This document shows, in pieces, positions 25,831 through 34,434 of a DNA stretch of 40,733 nucleotides (position 1 is its first letter; each line of letters opens with the position of its first letter). Position numbers and translations under genes: made by a program. The notes under the pieces are model-generated. The model ran no database searches, was not told the origin of the DNA, and saw only the letters and a list, made by a program, of their open reading frames with translations. The DNA lies in NCBI GenBank assembly GCA_913031285.1, contig CAJWEI010000028.1:1-40733 (forward strand), given 5' to 3'. This DNA is from an uncultured Alphaproteobacteria bacterium. GTDB lineage: Bacteria; Pseudomonadota; Alphaproteobacteria; Rhodobacterales; Rhodobacteraceae.

Positions 25831-26640
25831 ATTTTAACCACTTTTCTGATTGATGCTATTGGGATTGGGATAGTATTTCGAATGATGCCTGACTTGATGA
25901 GTCGTGTGGATTCTGGCAGCGCAGCAGAGGGATTATTGTGGGGCGGGGAAATACTGTCTGCCTGTAGCTGCAGCAATGTTCGTGTTTGATACAGTTGTTG
26001 GCAGCCTTTCAGACGAGTATGGAAGGAGGCCAGTATTGATTGCCGCCCTCGCTACTTTAGCGGTTGATTACATTATTATGGCTATGGCTCAAACCTATTG
26101 GGTATTAATCATAGGACGTGTAATTGTGGGAATGGCTGGTGTCACTTAAATAACGGTGACGGCTTATATATCTGAAATTGCCAAACTAGAGGAGTGACGT
26201 GCCTCCTTTGGTATGATTGGCGCTGACTTTGGCCTAGGCTTCGTTTTTGGGCCAGCTCTTGGAGGTATCTCATCAGGCTGGCGTGTAACAGCGCCGTTCT
26301 GGATTGTGGCCGCGCTATCGACACTTAACATGATTTTTGGTTTTTTATTTTATCCGAATCTTTGAATGAAGAATGCCGCCGCCCTTTTGGTAGGAGGGAC
26401 CTAAATCCTTTTTATCTATAGTCCGCACTTTCGTTATCCTGAGTATAACGATTCCTCTGATCTGTATATTTGTTTTTGAATTTACAAATATGTGCTACTC
26501 GACCCTACGCGCCTTTTGGGGGCGCGAAGTGCTTGTCTGGGATTGCTTCACCATTGGACTAACCTTGTCAGCATATGGAATTTTAATCGCAGTAGTACAG
26601 GCTGGACTTCTACCAAAAATGTCCAAGCGTGCCCGTTCAG
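25831..26640 (+). pseudogene. Decayed TCR/Tet-type MFS drug-efflux gene
   Basis: Parts of one MFS protein follow each other in shifting frames. They are ILTTFLIDAIGIGIVF and AEGLLWGG (from 25831), MFVFDTVVGSLSDEYGRRPVLI (signature A between helices 2 and 3) with IIGRVIVGMAGVT, then a stop at 26147. After that come FGLGFVFGPALGGISSGWR, PESLNEECRRPFGRRDLNPF in another frame, and GLTLSAYGILIAVVQAGLLPK near 26600. This is the order of TetA-like proton antiporters. Several stops and at least three frameshifts exclude function, and the last third of the protein is gone. The TRAP operon begins about 90 bases after the last recognisable piece. Confidence 0.87.
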
Positions 26641-26729
26641 TTTGTCCTGCAGATAACATTGACTAACCTACTGTCGTCGTACATTCTGACTGCGATTGTC
26701 ATATCATCAACTGGGAGGAAACATTTAAA

Positions 26730-27743
26730 ATGAAACGCATTCTTATCACTGGCTTTGCCGCCGCTGCTTTGTCGTTAGCATCGCTGCCAGGGCAAGCTGC
26801 CGATACAACACTTACTATCTCATCTTGGGCACCACCTACACATGGTGTGAATGCTATAATTTGGCCAGAATTGACTCGCATGATGGAGGATGCCACCAAT
26901 GGCCGCATCAGTGCAGAAGTGAAATATGGGCTGGGATCGCCCCCTGCCCAGTTTGATCTGATTCTGGACGGCGCAGCTGATATAACCTGGATCTTCCATG
27001 GTTATTCGCCGGGACGTTTTGTCGCGACAAAGATGATAGAGTTACCAGGGTACGAGGGAAATGCGGAGGCCGCATCCGTTGCGAGTTGGCGGGCCTATCA
27101 GAAATATTTTTCTGGATTGGGTGAACATGAAGGCGTCAAGGTTCTAGCTATGATGACCCATGGGCCTGGCGTTTTGCACACCAATGCGGATGTAAACTCA
27201 CTCAATGATATTTCTGGCATGAAGCTGCGCCTTGGCGGCGGTGTATCCGGTGATGTGGGGGCGGCCCTCGGGGCAACCGGTATTCGTGTACCCGCACCCA
27301 AAGTGTATGAAACGCTTGACTCCAATGCTGCTGATGGGGTGATGATGCCAATGGAGGCCAAGAAGAGTTTTAAATTGTTTGAGGTCGCCAAAAATTCTTA
27401 CGAAGTACCAGGCGGGTTTTATCGTGGGTCTTTTGCCATCATCATGAACCAGGACGCTTTTGACGGGATGTCTGCATCCGACCGCACGGCACTTGAGACG
27501 GTATTTGGTGAAACGCTGTCGCGTATGGCAGGCAAGGCTTGGGATAAGATTGATTTGGCTGGCATGGCATCACTTAAAGAACATGCGGACAATTCGATGA
27601 CAACGGCATCTGCCGAGGACGCTGCCAAATGGCAGGCACTTACTGGACCATTGATCGAAAATGTCATGGCCGAAGTCAACGCAAAAGGTGTCGATGCATC
27701 CGCAGCGCATGCGTTCATAAAAGAGCAAATGGCAGCGGACTAG
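26730..27743 (+). CDS. dctP: TRAP transporter substrate-binding protein (DctP family)
   Basis: A 337-residue periplasmic protein with a signal peptide (MKRILITGFAAAALSLASLPGQAA). It binds an organic acid or similar solute for the DctQM membrane complex. Family segments are TISSWAPPTHGVNAIIWPEL at the mature start, GAADITWIFHGYSPGRF, MKLRLGGGVSGDVGAALGATGIRVPAPKVYETL, ADGVMMPMEAKKSF and YRGSFAIIMNQDAFDGMS. The Arg in KLRLGG is the usual carboxylate-binding Arg. GGGAGG lies upstream of the ATG at a rather long spacing. A perfect hairpin separates it from dctQ. The three-gene operon is clearly richer in G and C than the EamA genes. The substrate is unknown. Confidence 0.93.
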   Translation: MKRILITGFAAAALSLASLPGQAADTTLTISSWAPPTHGVNAIIWPELTRMMEDATNGRISAEVKYGLGSPPAQFDLILDGAADITWIFHGYSPGRFVATKMIELPGYEGNAEAASVASWRAYQKYFSGLGEHEGVKVLAMMTHGPGVLHTNADVNSLNDISGMKLRLGGGVSGDVGAALGATGIRVPAPKVYETLDSNAADGVMMPMEAKKSFKLFEVAKNSYEVPGGFYRGSFAIIMNQDAFDGMSASDRTALETVFGETLSRMAGKAWDKIDLAGMASLKEHADNSMTTASAEDAAKWQALTGPLIENVMAEVNAKGVDASAAHAFIKEQMAAD

Positions 27744-27770
27744 TCCCGCTCATACCCGCAAAAATATATG

Positions 27771-27803
27771 TTACACAAGGCCAGTGCTTCTGGCCTTGTG
27801 TAA
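27771..27803 (+). promoter_or_regulatory. Perfect stem-loop between dctP and dctQ
   Basis: TTACACAAGGCCAG (27771-27784) pairs without mismatch with 27790-27803 around a five-base loop TGCTT. It lies 27 bases after the dctP stop and 18 bases before the dctQ start. No T-run follows, so it is unlikely to be a full terminator. An mRNA-stabilising or partly terminating hairpin that keeps the binding protein more abundant than the permease is the usual explanation for such elements. Confidence 0.75.
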
Positions 27804-27821
27804 GAAAATGGATTAATTCCG

Positions 27822-28367
27822 ATGGAAGATGATGTTCCCGGGAACGACGCTCAAGAAAACAACTGGGATATGTCGCTGCACCAGACAAGCCTCTGGCGCT
27901 ATATTGCCATTACACCCACATGGTTAGGGGCAGCGTCCTTGTTTATTTTGATGACAATGACATTTGCTGACGTCATTTTAAGAAGTTTGTTCGGAAACCC
28001 GATAGAGTCTGCTACTGAGCTGACCAGATTGTTCATGGCGATTATGGTGTTTTCCTCCTTACCACTGATCAGCTGGAAAGGTAGTCACATCTTGGTTGAT
28101 CTGATGGATCCATTATTTTCAAAAAAATTGGCGCAGAGGCGTGACATTGCTATAGATCTGATCTGTGGAGTCGTCCTGATGTGGCCCGCTTTGAGGGTTT
28201 GGCAGTTGGCGGCGCGCGCGCGCAAATATGGAGATGTTACGGAATACCTAAACCTACCTCAGCACTATGTTGCATGGTTCATTGCCGTTTTCACGTTTCT
28301 TACAGCATTTACGTTCCTTGCACGGTCAATGACACGAATATATTTTTTGTTTAAAGGCCAAAACTGA
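27822..28367 (+). CDS. dctQ: TRAP transporter small membrane protein (DctQ family)
   Basis: A 181-residue protein with four hydrophobic segments, the size and topology of DctQ. Marks are TFADVILRSLFGNPIESATELTRLFMAIMVFSSLP (helices 1-2 with the conserved R-x3-G-x-P-I block) and LNLPQHYVAWFIAVFTFL before the fourth helix. DctQ is the small subunit that pairs with DctM in the inner membrane. The ATG at 27822 lacks a good ribosome binding site; a second in-frame ATG 16 codons later (MSLHQTS) is possible. The stop codon shares one base with the dctM start (TGATG), showing translational coupling. Confidence 0.9.
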   Translation: MEDDVPGNDAQENNWDMSLHQTSLWRYIAITPTWLGAASLFILMTMTFADVILRSLFGNPIESATELTRLFMAIMVFSSLPLISWKGSHILVDLMDPLFSKKLAQRRDIAIDLICGVVLMWPALRVWQLAARARKYGDVTEYLNLPQHYVAWFIAVFTFLTAFTFLARSMTRIYFLFKGQN

Positions 28368-29683
28368 TGTTGTTTTCCATTCTTGGCCTTAGTGCCGTTC
28401 TGGTCCTTGTTTTTTTGAGGATGCCTATTGCTATCGCGATGGGGTTGGTTGGCTTTGCCGGTTACGCCGAAATACGGGGGTTTCGTGCATCCATCTCGAT
28501 GGTTGGCCGTCTGATCATCGATACCACACAGGATTATGGTTTATCAGTTGTGCCGCTGTTTATCTTAATGGGTCTGTTTGTTAACAAAGGCGGTCTTTCA
28601 CGCGAGCTCTATCAAGTTTCTTACGCATTTATGGGCCATCTTCGTGGGGGACTTGCGATGGCTACTATTGTAGCCTGTGCTGGGTTCTCAGCAATCTGCG
28701 GTTCGTCGCTGGCTACTGCAGCGACGATGTCCAAAGTGGCGATGCCACAGATGCGCAAATATAACTACGACGACAGCCTTTCAACCGCCTCGATCGCTGC
28801 AGGCGGTACCTTAGGGATTTTGATCCCTCCCTCGGTGATCCTTGTAATCTACGGCCTGCTAACTGAGACGAGTATTGGCAAGCTCTTTATCGCTGGAATC
28901 GTGCCAGGATTGCTGGGCGTCGTTTTCTATTTAGTGGCTGTTCGTTTTACGGTCATGCGTAATCCAACAGCTGGGCCTGCCGGCGCGCGCACCAGTTGGT
29001 CTGATCGCATAGCCGCACTGCGCGGAGTTTGGGCCGTATTGCTCTTATTCTTCATTGTGATTGGCGGCCTCTATGGTGTTTTAAATGTTTGGCCGTTAAA
29101 TTTGACCTTTTCCCCAACTGAAGCTGCAGGCATGGGAGCAATGGGCGCCTTTTTGATTGCATTTTCACGGGGGCGGCTAAGCATTTCAGAAACGATGCAG
29201 GTGTTGACCGAAACTGTTCAAACTACGGCTGCATTGTTTGCTGTGTTAATTGGAGCTTGGGTGTTTTCAAACTTTGTAAATATTGCCGGCCTTCCTGAAG
29301 CCTTGCGTACATTGGTATCATCAACCGGGCTGACGCCAATGGCCGTCATGTTGATGATCCTCGCCGTCTACATCATACTTGGCTGTGTGTTTGAAAGCCT
29401 GTCGATGCTTTTGCTGACAGTGCCAATCTTCTTTCCATTGGTAACCAGTCTCGGATTTGATCCAGTTTGGTTCGGGATCATCGTAGTAGTTGTGATCGAA
29501 ATAAGCCTAATTACGCCGCCGGTTGGCTTGAATGTTTTCATTCTTAAGGGCGTCGTCGGCGACGTCTCAACCGCCACCATCTTTCGTGGGGTCACTCCCT
29601 TCTGGGTAGTTGATATCATTCGCCTTGCAGTGCTTGTTCTAGTCCCATGGTTGGTGTTGTTCCTACCAAACTCTATGCATTGA
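28367..29683 (+). CDS. dctM: TRAP transporter large permease (DctM family)
   Basis: A 438-residue polytopic membrane protein of the DctM/ion-transporter superfamily, with about twelve hydrophobic segments. Typical blocks are MPIAIAMGLVGFAGY, VPLFILMGLFVNKGGLSRELY, ATIVACAGFSAICGSSLATAATMSKVAMPQMRKYNY, GGTLGILIPPSVILVIYGLLTETSIGKLFIAGIVPG and the near-terminal EISLITPPVGLNVFILKGV. It is the Na+- or H+-coupled channel half of the TRAP importer. The length is normal. It is the last gene of the operon; no strong terminator is visible after it. Confidence 0.95.
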   Translation: MLFSILGLSAVLVLVFLRMPIAIAMGLVGFAGYAEIRGFRASISMVGRLIIDTTQDYGLSVVPLFILMGLFVNKGGLSRELYQVSYAFMGHLRGGLAMATIVACAGFSAICGSSLATAATMSKVAMPQMRKYNYDDSLSTASIAAGGTLGILIPPSVILVIYGLLTETSIGKLFIAGIVPGLLGVVFYLVAVRFTVMRNPTAGPAGARTSWSDRIAALRGVWAVLLLFFIVIGGLYGVLNVWPLNLTFSPTEAAGMGAMGAFLIAFSRGRLSISETMQVLTETVQTTAALFAVLIGAWVFSNFVNIAGLPEALRTLVSSTGLTPMAVMLMILAVYIILGCVFESLSMLLLTVPIFFPLVTSLGFDPVWFGIIVVVVIEISLITPPVGLNVFILKGVVGDVSTATIFRGVTPFWVVDIIRLAVLVLVPWLVLFLPNSMH

Positions 29684-30044
29684 AATCTGTTTAGATGCGA
29701 AACATTTTCAAATCAGTGTTATAGTGAGGGAAGCTTATAGTAAGGGCAGGGAGCTCTTGAAAGGGGCTCCACCATTCTCTGAACAAGCGGATGTCTTTTG
29801 ACGCAGGATTAATCAACTTCGTTATATCACTTGATGGCAGCACCTTAGACCTCGTTTTATGTGGATATTAAGGGCACCTACAGCAGCCTTAAAAATTAAC
29901 CTGATGCAGGACAAAAGGACGCTCCCAGGACTCTTGCTAAGTCTTTGGCTCAAACAAAGTGGACTAGAGAAACTACTTTTGTTATTTTTATCACTGAGTT
30001 ATCAATGCTCAGGCAGGCAAATAGACTATACAATAGGGACTAGA
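29684..30044. other. Intergenic stretch before the P450 gene
   Basis: The P450 reading frame stays open backward to 29859, but the upstream part looks unlike any P450 N-terminus. A 5-bp GGAGC/GCTCC hairpin lies near 29750-29771; it is too weak to call as the end of the TRAP operon. Nothing else was seen. Confidence 0.35.
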
Positions 30045-31247
30045 ATGACCACGGTATTTGATTTGCGAAATGTACCTGAGGAATATCTTTCCAATCCTTA
30101 TCGTATTTTGTCGGAACTTCGTGCAAAATCGCCTGTTTACAAAAATCCAGACGGAACATTTATTCTAACGGGCTACAATGATATTGTTCAAACATATAGA
30201 AGCCCAATAATTTGGTCATCTGACAAAAAGGCGGATTTCAAGCCAAAATTCGGAAACACTCCCCTTTTTGAGCATCATACAAACAGTGTAGTTTTCATTG
30301 ACCCACCAGATCACACGCGTATTCGGCGCCTGTTTCAATCAGCGTTCACCCGAAAGGCACTGGCTGCCTTTGTTCCACGAATAATTAGTTTGGTGGATGA
30401 GTATTTAGACCGCATAGAAGATCAGGGTCAATTAGAAGTGGTGGAAGAATTTTCATTCCGCCTTCCGATAGAAGTAGTCTGCGACCTGTTAGGTGTGCCC
30501 CGCCAAGATCGCGAATTGATCAGAGGATGGGCAAATGCAATTCTTACCGCGTTAGAGCCAACATTAACTCAAGAACAGCTTGATAACGGCAACGAAGCGG
30601 TTGTTAATTTTAAACAATACCTAAGGGATCTCATTATCCACCGGCGAGCCCACCCTGATGATGCACGTGACACTGAAATTCTTACTGTTTTGGTGGATGC
30701 GGAAGCTGATGGCGATCGCCTTTCGGAAACTGAATTACTGCATCAATGCATTTTCATGCTCAATGCAGGGCACGAAACGTCGACCAATATGATAACGCAT
30801 GGTATCAATGAGATGTTAAGCAATCCCGATCAGATTGACCTTCTTTCAAAAGATCCTGATCTTATTGAGACGATGGTAGAAGAAGTGCTTAGATATCAGG
30901 CACCAATCCAGATTAACAACCGTAGGACAATTACAGACCAAACATTATCTGGCGTAATTATACCTGCAAATACAACTGTGCATCTGATGATTAACGCCGC
31001 CAATCGAGACCCTGCTCAGTTCCCAGAGCCAGACCGTTTTGATATCACACGACGTCCAAATCGGCATTTGTCCTTTGGGTTGGGTGTTCATATTTGTGCG
31101 GGGAACGCTTTGGCCCGGGTCGAGGCTCAAATTGCATTTCAGAGATTATTCAAACGTTTTCCAAAGCTTGCATTGCGCAGCTCTGCGGTAATTGCTCCAA
31201 GGTTGAGGTTCCGTGAGATATCTTCTCTGCATGTCTCAGTAACTTAA
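30045..31247 (+). CDS. Soluble bacterial cytochrome P450
   Basis: A 400-residue cytoplasmic heme monooxygenase. Visible landmarks are FIDPPDHTRIRRLFQSAFT (helix C region, heme-contacting His/Arg), I-helix AGHETS (241-246) with the acid-threonine pair, EEVLRY (K-helix ExxR), NAANRDPAQFPEPDRFDITR and the heme-binding loop FGLGVHICAG with Cys351. The frame is open 62 codons further upstream, but the ATG at 30045, with AGGGA close by, gives the usual P450 N-terminus. Class I bacterial P450s need a ferredoxin and a ferredoxin reductase; neither is adjacent. The substrate cannot be told. The gene lies between the TRAP importer and the pirin gene on the same strand, with gaps of about 360 bases on each side. 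Confidence 0.94.
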   Translation: MTTVFDLRNVPEEYLSNPYRILSELRAKSPVYKNPDGTFILTGYNDIVQTYRSPIIWSSDKKADFKPKFGNTPLFEHHTNSVVFIDPPDHTRIRRLFQSAFTRKALAAFVPRIISLVDEYLDRIEDQGQLEVVEEFSFRLPIEVVCDLLGVPRQDRELIRGWANAILTALEPTLTQEQLDNGNEAVVNFKQYLRDLIIHRRAHPDDARDTEILTVLVDAEADGDRLSETELLHQCIFMLNAGHETSTNMITHGINEMLSNPDQIDLLSKDPDLIETMVEEVLRYQAPIQINNRRTITDQTLSGVIIPANTTVHLMINAANRDPAQFPEPDRFDITRRPNRHLSFGLGVHICAGNALARVEAQIAFQRLFKRFPKLALRSSAVIAPRLRFREISSLHVSVT

Positions 31248-31604
31248 GGCTTGGCTCGAGACTGGAAAGCACATGAAAATAAAAATTAGGTTGAAAGCAC
31301 TGCGTAAGGCTATCCGCTTTTAATTTTTTAATATTTTTAATAACATATATAAACGTGTTTTGAATCCATATTTTCTGTAGATAGCCTGTGCTTTCTAATT
31401 TGAACTGCGTAGTGGATAGTAAATGTTTTCTTCGGAATATTATTGGTCAATATATATCCTGCACATGGACTTTAGTTTTATCTGATTATGATCAAAAGCT
31501 GCTCAGGTTCGGTCAAATACAAGAAGGATTTTTATTTTTAGAACTAATAATCTGCAAAAAAAGCTACTACCTAAATGCTACATTAACTAAAAAGGAATGT
31601 TAAA
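31248..31604. other. Intergenic stretch after the P450 gene
   Basis: AT-rich, with runs of A and T around 31320-31360. A short plus-strand frame at 31388-31603 has no ribosome binding site and no recognisable product. The promoter of the pirin gene should be here but was not identified. Confidence 0.4.
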
Positions 31605-32519
31605 GTGTCTATTCGCCCAGCTATTTCGAACACCCTCGCAACCCCAACCTTAGAAGGAGCTGGTGTGCATCTTCACCGCGCATTTGGCTTTAATCAGCCA
31701 GAACGTTTTGATCCATTTCTTCTTTTTGATGATTTTCGAAATGACGATCCTGAAGCTTTTGCAGGTGGTTTTCCATGGCATCCACATAGGGGAATTGAAA
31801 CGATTACCTACGTGTTAAATGGCTCGGTCGATCATAGTGATAGTCTCGGTAATAGTGGGAAACTCAACTCAGGCGATATCCAATGGATGACTGCTGGATC
31901 TGGAATCATGCACCAAGAGATGCCAACCGGAAATATAAAAGGACAGATGCATGGATTTCAACTCTGGGCAAACCTGCCTGGCAGTCTAAAAATGACATCT
32001 CCGCGGTATCAGGATGTTGGGGGCGTTGAAATACCAGAAATAACAGATGACGACGGCACAATGGTAAAAGTGATCACTGGAGAGTTTTGGGGCCTACGCG
32101 GGCCAGTGGACGGAATAGCTGCAGATCCACTTTACCTAGACATTACCATTCCAGCCAGTTGCGAGAAATCATTTAAGGTGGACACATACAGAAATACTTT
32201 TGCCTATATTTTTGAAGGAGCAGGTAAATTTGCAGATGCGTCATCGCCGAAAGGAGTTTTATTAGAAAAAGAGGTCTTAGGGCAAGAATTAAATATTCGG
32301 GATATGTCTGGCAATCGTACATTAGTGCAATTTGGCACGGGTGACGAGATTGTAGTTAGGGCTGGTCCAAAAGGTCTTCGGTTTTTGTTAGTTGCTGGAA
32401 CCCCAATACAGGAACCTGTCGCGTGGCATGGGCCTATAGTTATGAACACCAAAGAAGAATTACAGAAAGCGTTTTCTGATTTGCGGAACAATCGGTTTAT
32501 AAAGCCAACAGATCATTAA
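31605..32519 (+). CDS. Pirin-family protein
   Basis: A 304-residue bicupin protein. The N-terminal cupin has the four metal ligands of pirins: HPHRG (His59 and His61) and GSGIMHQE (His103 and Glu105). It also shows the conserved FDPFLLFDDF and ETITYVLNG. The C-terminal cupin (about 170-280) lacks a full metal set, as usual. Pirins are Fe-binding; some are quercetin dioxygenases and others are redox-sensitive partners of metabolic enzymes. The start is GTG at 31605 with AAGGA upstream. The gene is followed 15 bases later by glutathionyl-hydroquinone reductase, so the pair is an operon with a probable role in handling quinones or aromatic oxidation products. Confidence 0.93.
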   Translation: MSIRPAISNTLATPTLEGAGVHLHRAFGFNQPERFDPFLLFDDFRNDDPEAFAGGFPWHPHRGIETITYVLNGSVDHSDSLGNSGKLNSGDIQWMTAGSGIMHQEMPTGNIKGQMHGFQLWANLPGSLKMTSPRYQDVGGVEIPEITDDDGTMVKVITGEFWGLRGPVDGIAADPLYLDITIPASCEKSFKVDTYRNTFAYIFEGAGKFADASSPKGVLLEKEVLGQELNIRDMSGNRTLVQFGTGDEIVVRAGPKGLRFLLVAGTPIQEPVAWHGPIVMNTKEELQKAFSDLRNNRFIKPTDH

Positions 32520-32534
32520 TTTAAGGACGAGAAT

Positions 32535-33518
32535 ATGGGTTTACTCCAGAACGGGAAATGGGTTGATCAGTGGTACGATACCAAAGCAACTGGTGGGCAT
32601 TTTGTCCGAAAAGCGCCCCAATTTAGAAATTGGGTTACCGCTGATGGTGCTGCGGGACCAACAGGAGAGGGTGGGTTTAAGGCAGAGGTGGAGCGCTATC
32701 ACCTCTATATTTCGCTCGCTTGTCCTTGGGCACATCGTACCTTGATATTTCACACTCTGAAGGGCTTGGAAGATATAATTTCCGTCTCAATAGTTCACTG
32801 GTACATGGCTAAGAATGGTTGGACGTTTGACGTTGGGAAGGGCGTAGCACCTGACACCGTTAACGGTGCACAGTTTATGCATCAAATCTACACCCACGCT
32901 AACTCAGACTATTCTGGCCGCGTAACTGTTCCAGTTTTATGGGATAAAAAAACAAAAACGATCGTTTCAAATGAATCACCAGAAATCATTCGTATGTTAA
33001 ATTCAGCATTTGATGAAATTGGGGCGTTGCGTGGTGACTACTACCCAGAACATCTCAGATCTGAAATTGATATGCTTAATGACCGTATATACGCGACCCT
33101 AAACAATGGCGTATATCGCTGTGGTTTTGCTACAACGCAAGAAGCCTATGAGGCAGCTGTGACCCCACTCTTTGATACGTTGGACTGGCTTGAAGGTATT
33201 CTTTCCTCGAAACGCTTCTTGACAGGTAATAAAATCACAGAAGCAGATTGGCGTCTCTTCACTACGCTTATCCGGTTTGATGCAGTGTATGCGGGACATT
33301 TCAAATGTAATATCCGCCGCATCGCTGACTACCCAAATCTTTCTGGATATTTACGCGAACTTTACCAGCAACCCGGTATCGCCAAAACGGTCAATATGGA
33401 GCACATTAAACGGCATTATTATGAAAGTCATGAGAGCATAAACCCTTCTAGGGTTGTGCCTAAAGGTCCAATTATTGATTTCACGACGCCGCATGGTCGT
33501 GACAAAATGGGGAATTGA
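32535..33518 (+). CDS. Glutathionyl-hydroquinone reductase (Xi-class GST, YqjG/PcpF-like)
   Basis: A 327-residue cytoplasmic enzyme that uses glutathione to reduce glutathionyl-hydroquinones back to hydroquinones. The catalytic CPWAH motif is present with Cys63 in LYISLACPWAHRT. Other Xi-class marks are VPVLWDKKTKTIVSNESPEIIRMLN (glutathione binding) and the C-terminal helical domain with GVYRCGFATTQEAYEAAV, FLTGNKITEADWRLFTTLIRFDAVY and IKRHYYESH. The length is normal. A short spacer with AAGGACG links it to the pirin gene. The family occurs with aromatic and chlorinated phenol degradation but is also widespread as a housekeeping quinone-repair enzyme. Confidence 0.95.
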   Translation: MGLLQNGKWVDQWYDTKATGGHFVRKAPQFRNWVTADGAAGPTGEGGFKAEVERYHLYISLACPWAHRTLIFHTLKGLEDIISVSIVHWYMAKNGWTFDVGKGVAPDTVNGAQFMHQIYTHANSDYSGRVTVPVLWDKKTKTIVSNESPEIIRMLNSAFDEIGALRGDYYPEHLRSEIDMLNDRIYATLNNGVYRCGFATTQEAYEAAVTPLFDTLDWLEGILSSKRFLTGNKITEADWRLFTTLIRFDAVYAGHFKCNIRRIADYPNLSGYLRELYQQPGIAKTVNMEHIKRHYYESHESINPSRVVPKGPIIDFTTPHGRDKMGN

Positions 33519-33635
33519 GTTTCAAATAGATAAGCAAGATGCCTCGATTATCGCAGGAAAGAAGCTAATGAAAGCCAACTTAGAGGCTTGTAAAAAATAC
33601 CTTTAGTGTCGATGTGGCTGGTCTGTTTCAAAACC

Positions 33636-34418
33636 CTAGAGCACTTCGACATTGCCGCAGATACTAATGGACTGGCCTGATATATTTGATCCACTGGGAG
33701 AGCAGAGAAACATAGCCTGATTCGCAACGTCCTGCGCGGTTACCATCCGCCGTAGAGATATTTTGTCGATATATTGCTGTTCCATTTCACCATAAGATAC
33801 CCCTAGTGTTTGCGCCCGGTCAGTGATTACCGCCTCAATGCGTGGCCCCGCAACAATTCCCGGTAGTAAGGCATTGACGCGGATACCGCTTGGCCCAAGC
33901 TCAATGGCAAGACTTTTTGCGAGGCCTATTATAGCCCATTTTGTTGCAGCATAAGGCGTCCGGTAGGCGTATCCCAATCGACCTGCAACCGATGAAATAC
34001 AGATAATCGAGGCATTTTTTGATTGCTTGAGCAATGGAACCGCATGGCTTGCGCAATAAAATTGGCCATTAAGGTTTATATCTACTGTGCGGCGCCAGTC
34101 TGCTGCTGATATCTGCTCGACTCCGCCTGTCGGCCCGGCGATGCCCGCATTGTTAATCAACACGTCAAGCCCGCCCAAATTGGTGCCAACCTCTTCAAAT
34201 AACCGTGCAACCTGATTTTCATCAGATACATCGCAGTGGCTGATCCCCCAAGTTGGGTGGGTTTTTGTAACCTCATCAAGCGCCGCATCCGCAATATCGC
34301 AAATGTGCAGGAGTGCACCAGTTTGCGCAAAGCCCTCGGCAATAACCCGACCGATACCGCTGGCCCCAGCCGTAACCATAACCCTAAGCGGTGGCGACTT
34401 TTCTGTAACAGTAGCCAT
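33636..34418 (-). CDS. Short-chain dehydrogenase/reductase, partner of BKACE
   Basis: A 260-residue classical SDR. The NAD(P)-binding loop reads TAGASGIG (16-23; Ala replaces the more common Gly), then CDIAD at the end of strand 2 (acidic, favouring NAD+), NNAG, the Ser of CISSVAG and the YAATK catalytic pair. The length is normal. The start codon lies 16 bases after the BKACE stop, so the two are co-transcribed and the SDR probably makes the beta-keto acid that BKACE cleaves, by oxidising a 3-hydroxy acid. The identity of that acid is unknown. The DNA is richer in GC than the surrounding genes, as is the BKACE gene. Confidence 0.92.
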   Translation of the reverse strand: MATVTEKSPPLRVMVTAGASGIGRVIAEGFAQTGALLHICDIADAALDEVTKTHPTWGISHCDVSDENQVARLFEEVGTNLGGLDVLINNAGIAGPTGGVEQISAADWRRTVDINLNGQFYCASHAVPLLKQSKNASIICISSVAGRLGYAYRTPYAATKWAIIGLAKSLAIELGPSGIRVNALLPGIVAGPRIEAVITDRAQTLGVSYGEMEQQYIDKISLRRMVTAQDVANQAMFLCSPSGSNISGQSISICGNVEVL

Positions 34419-34434
34419 TTTGCCTCACCGCGCC

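Noticed and set aside
31388-31603. 71-codon ORF between P450 and pirin
   Set aside because: No ribosome binding site, AT-driven composition and no recognisable product.
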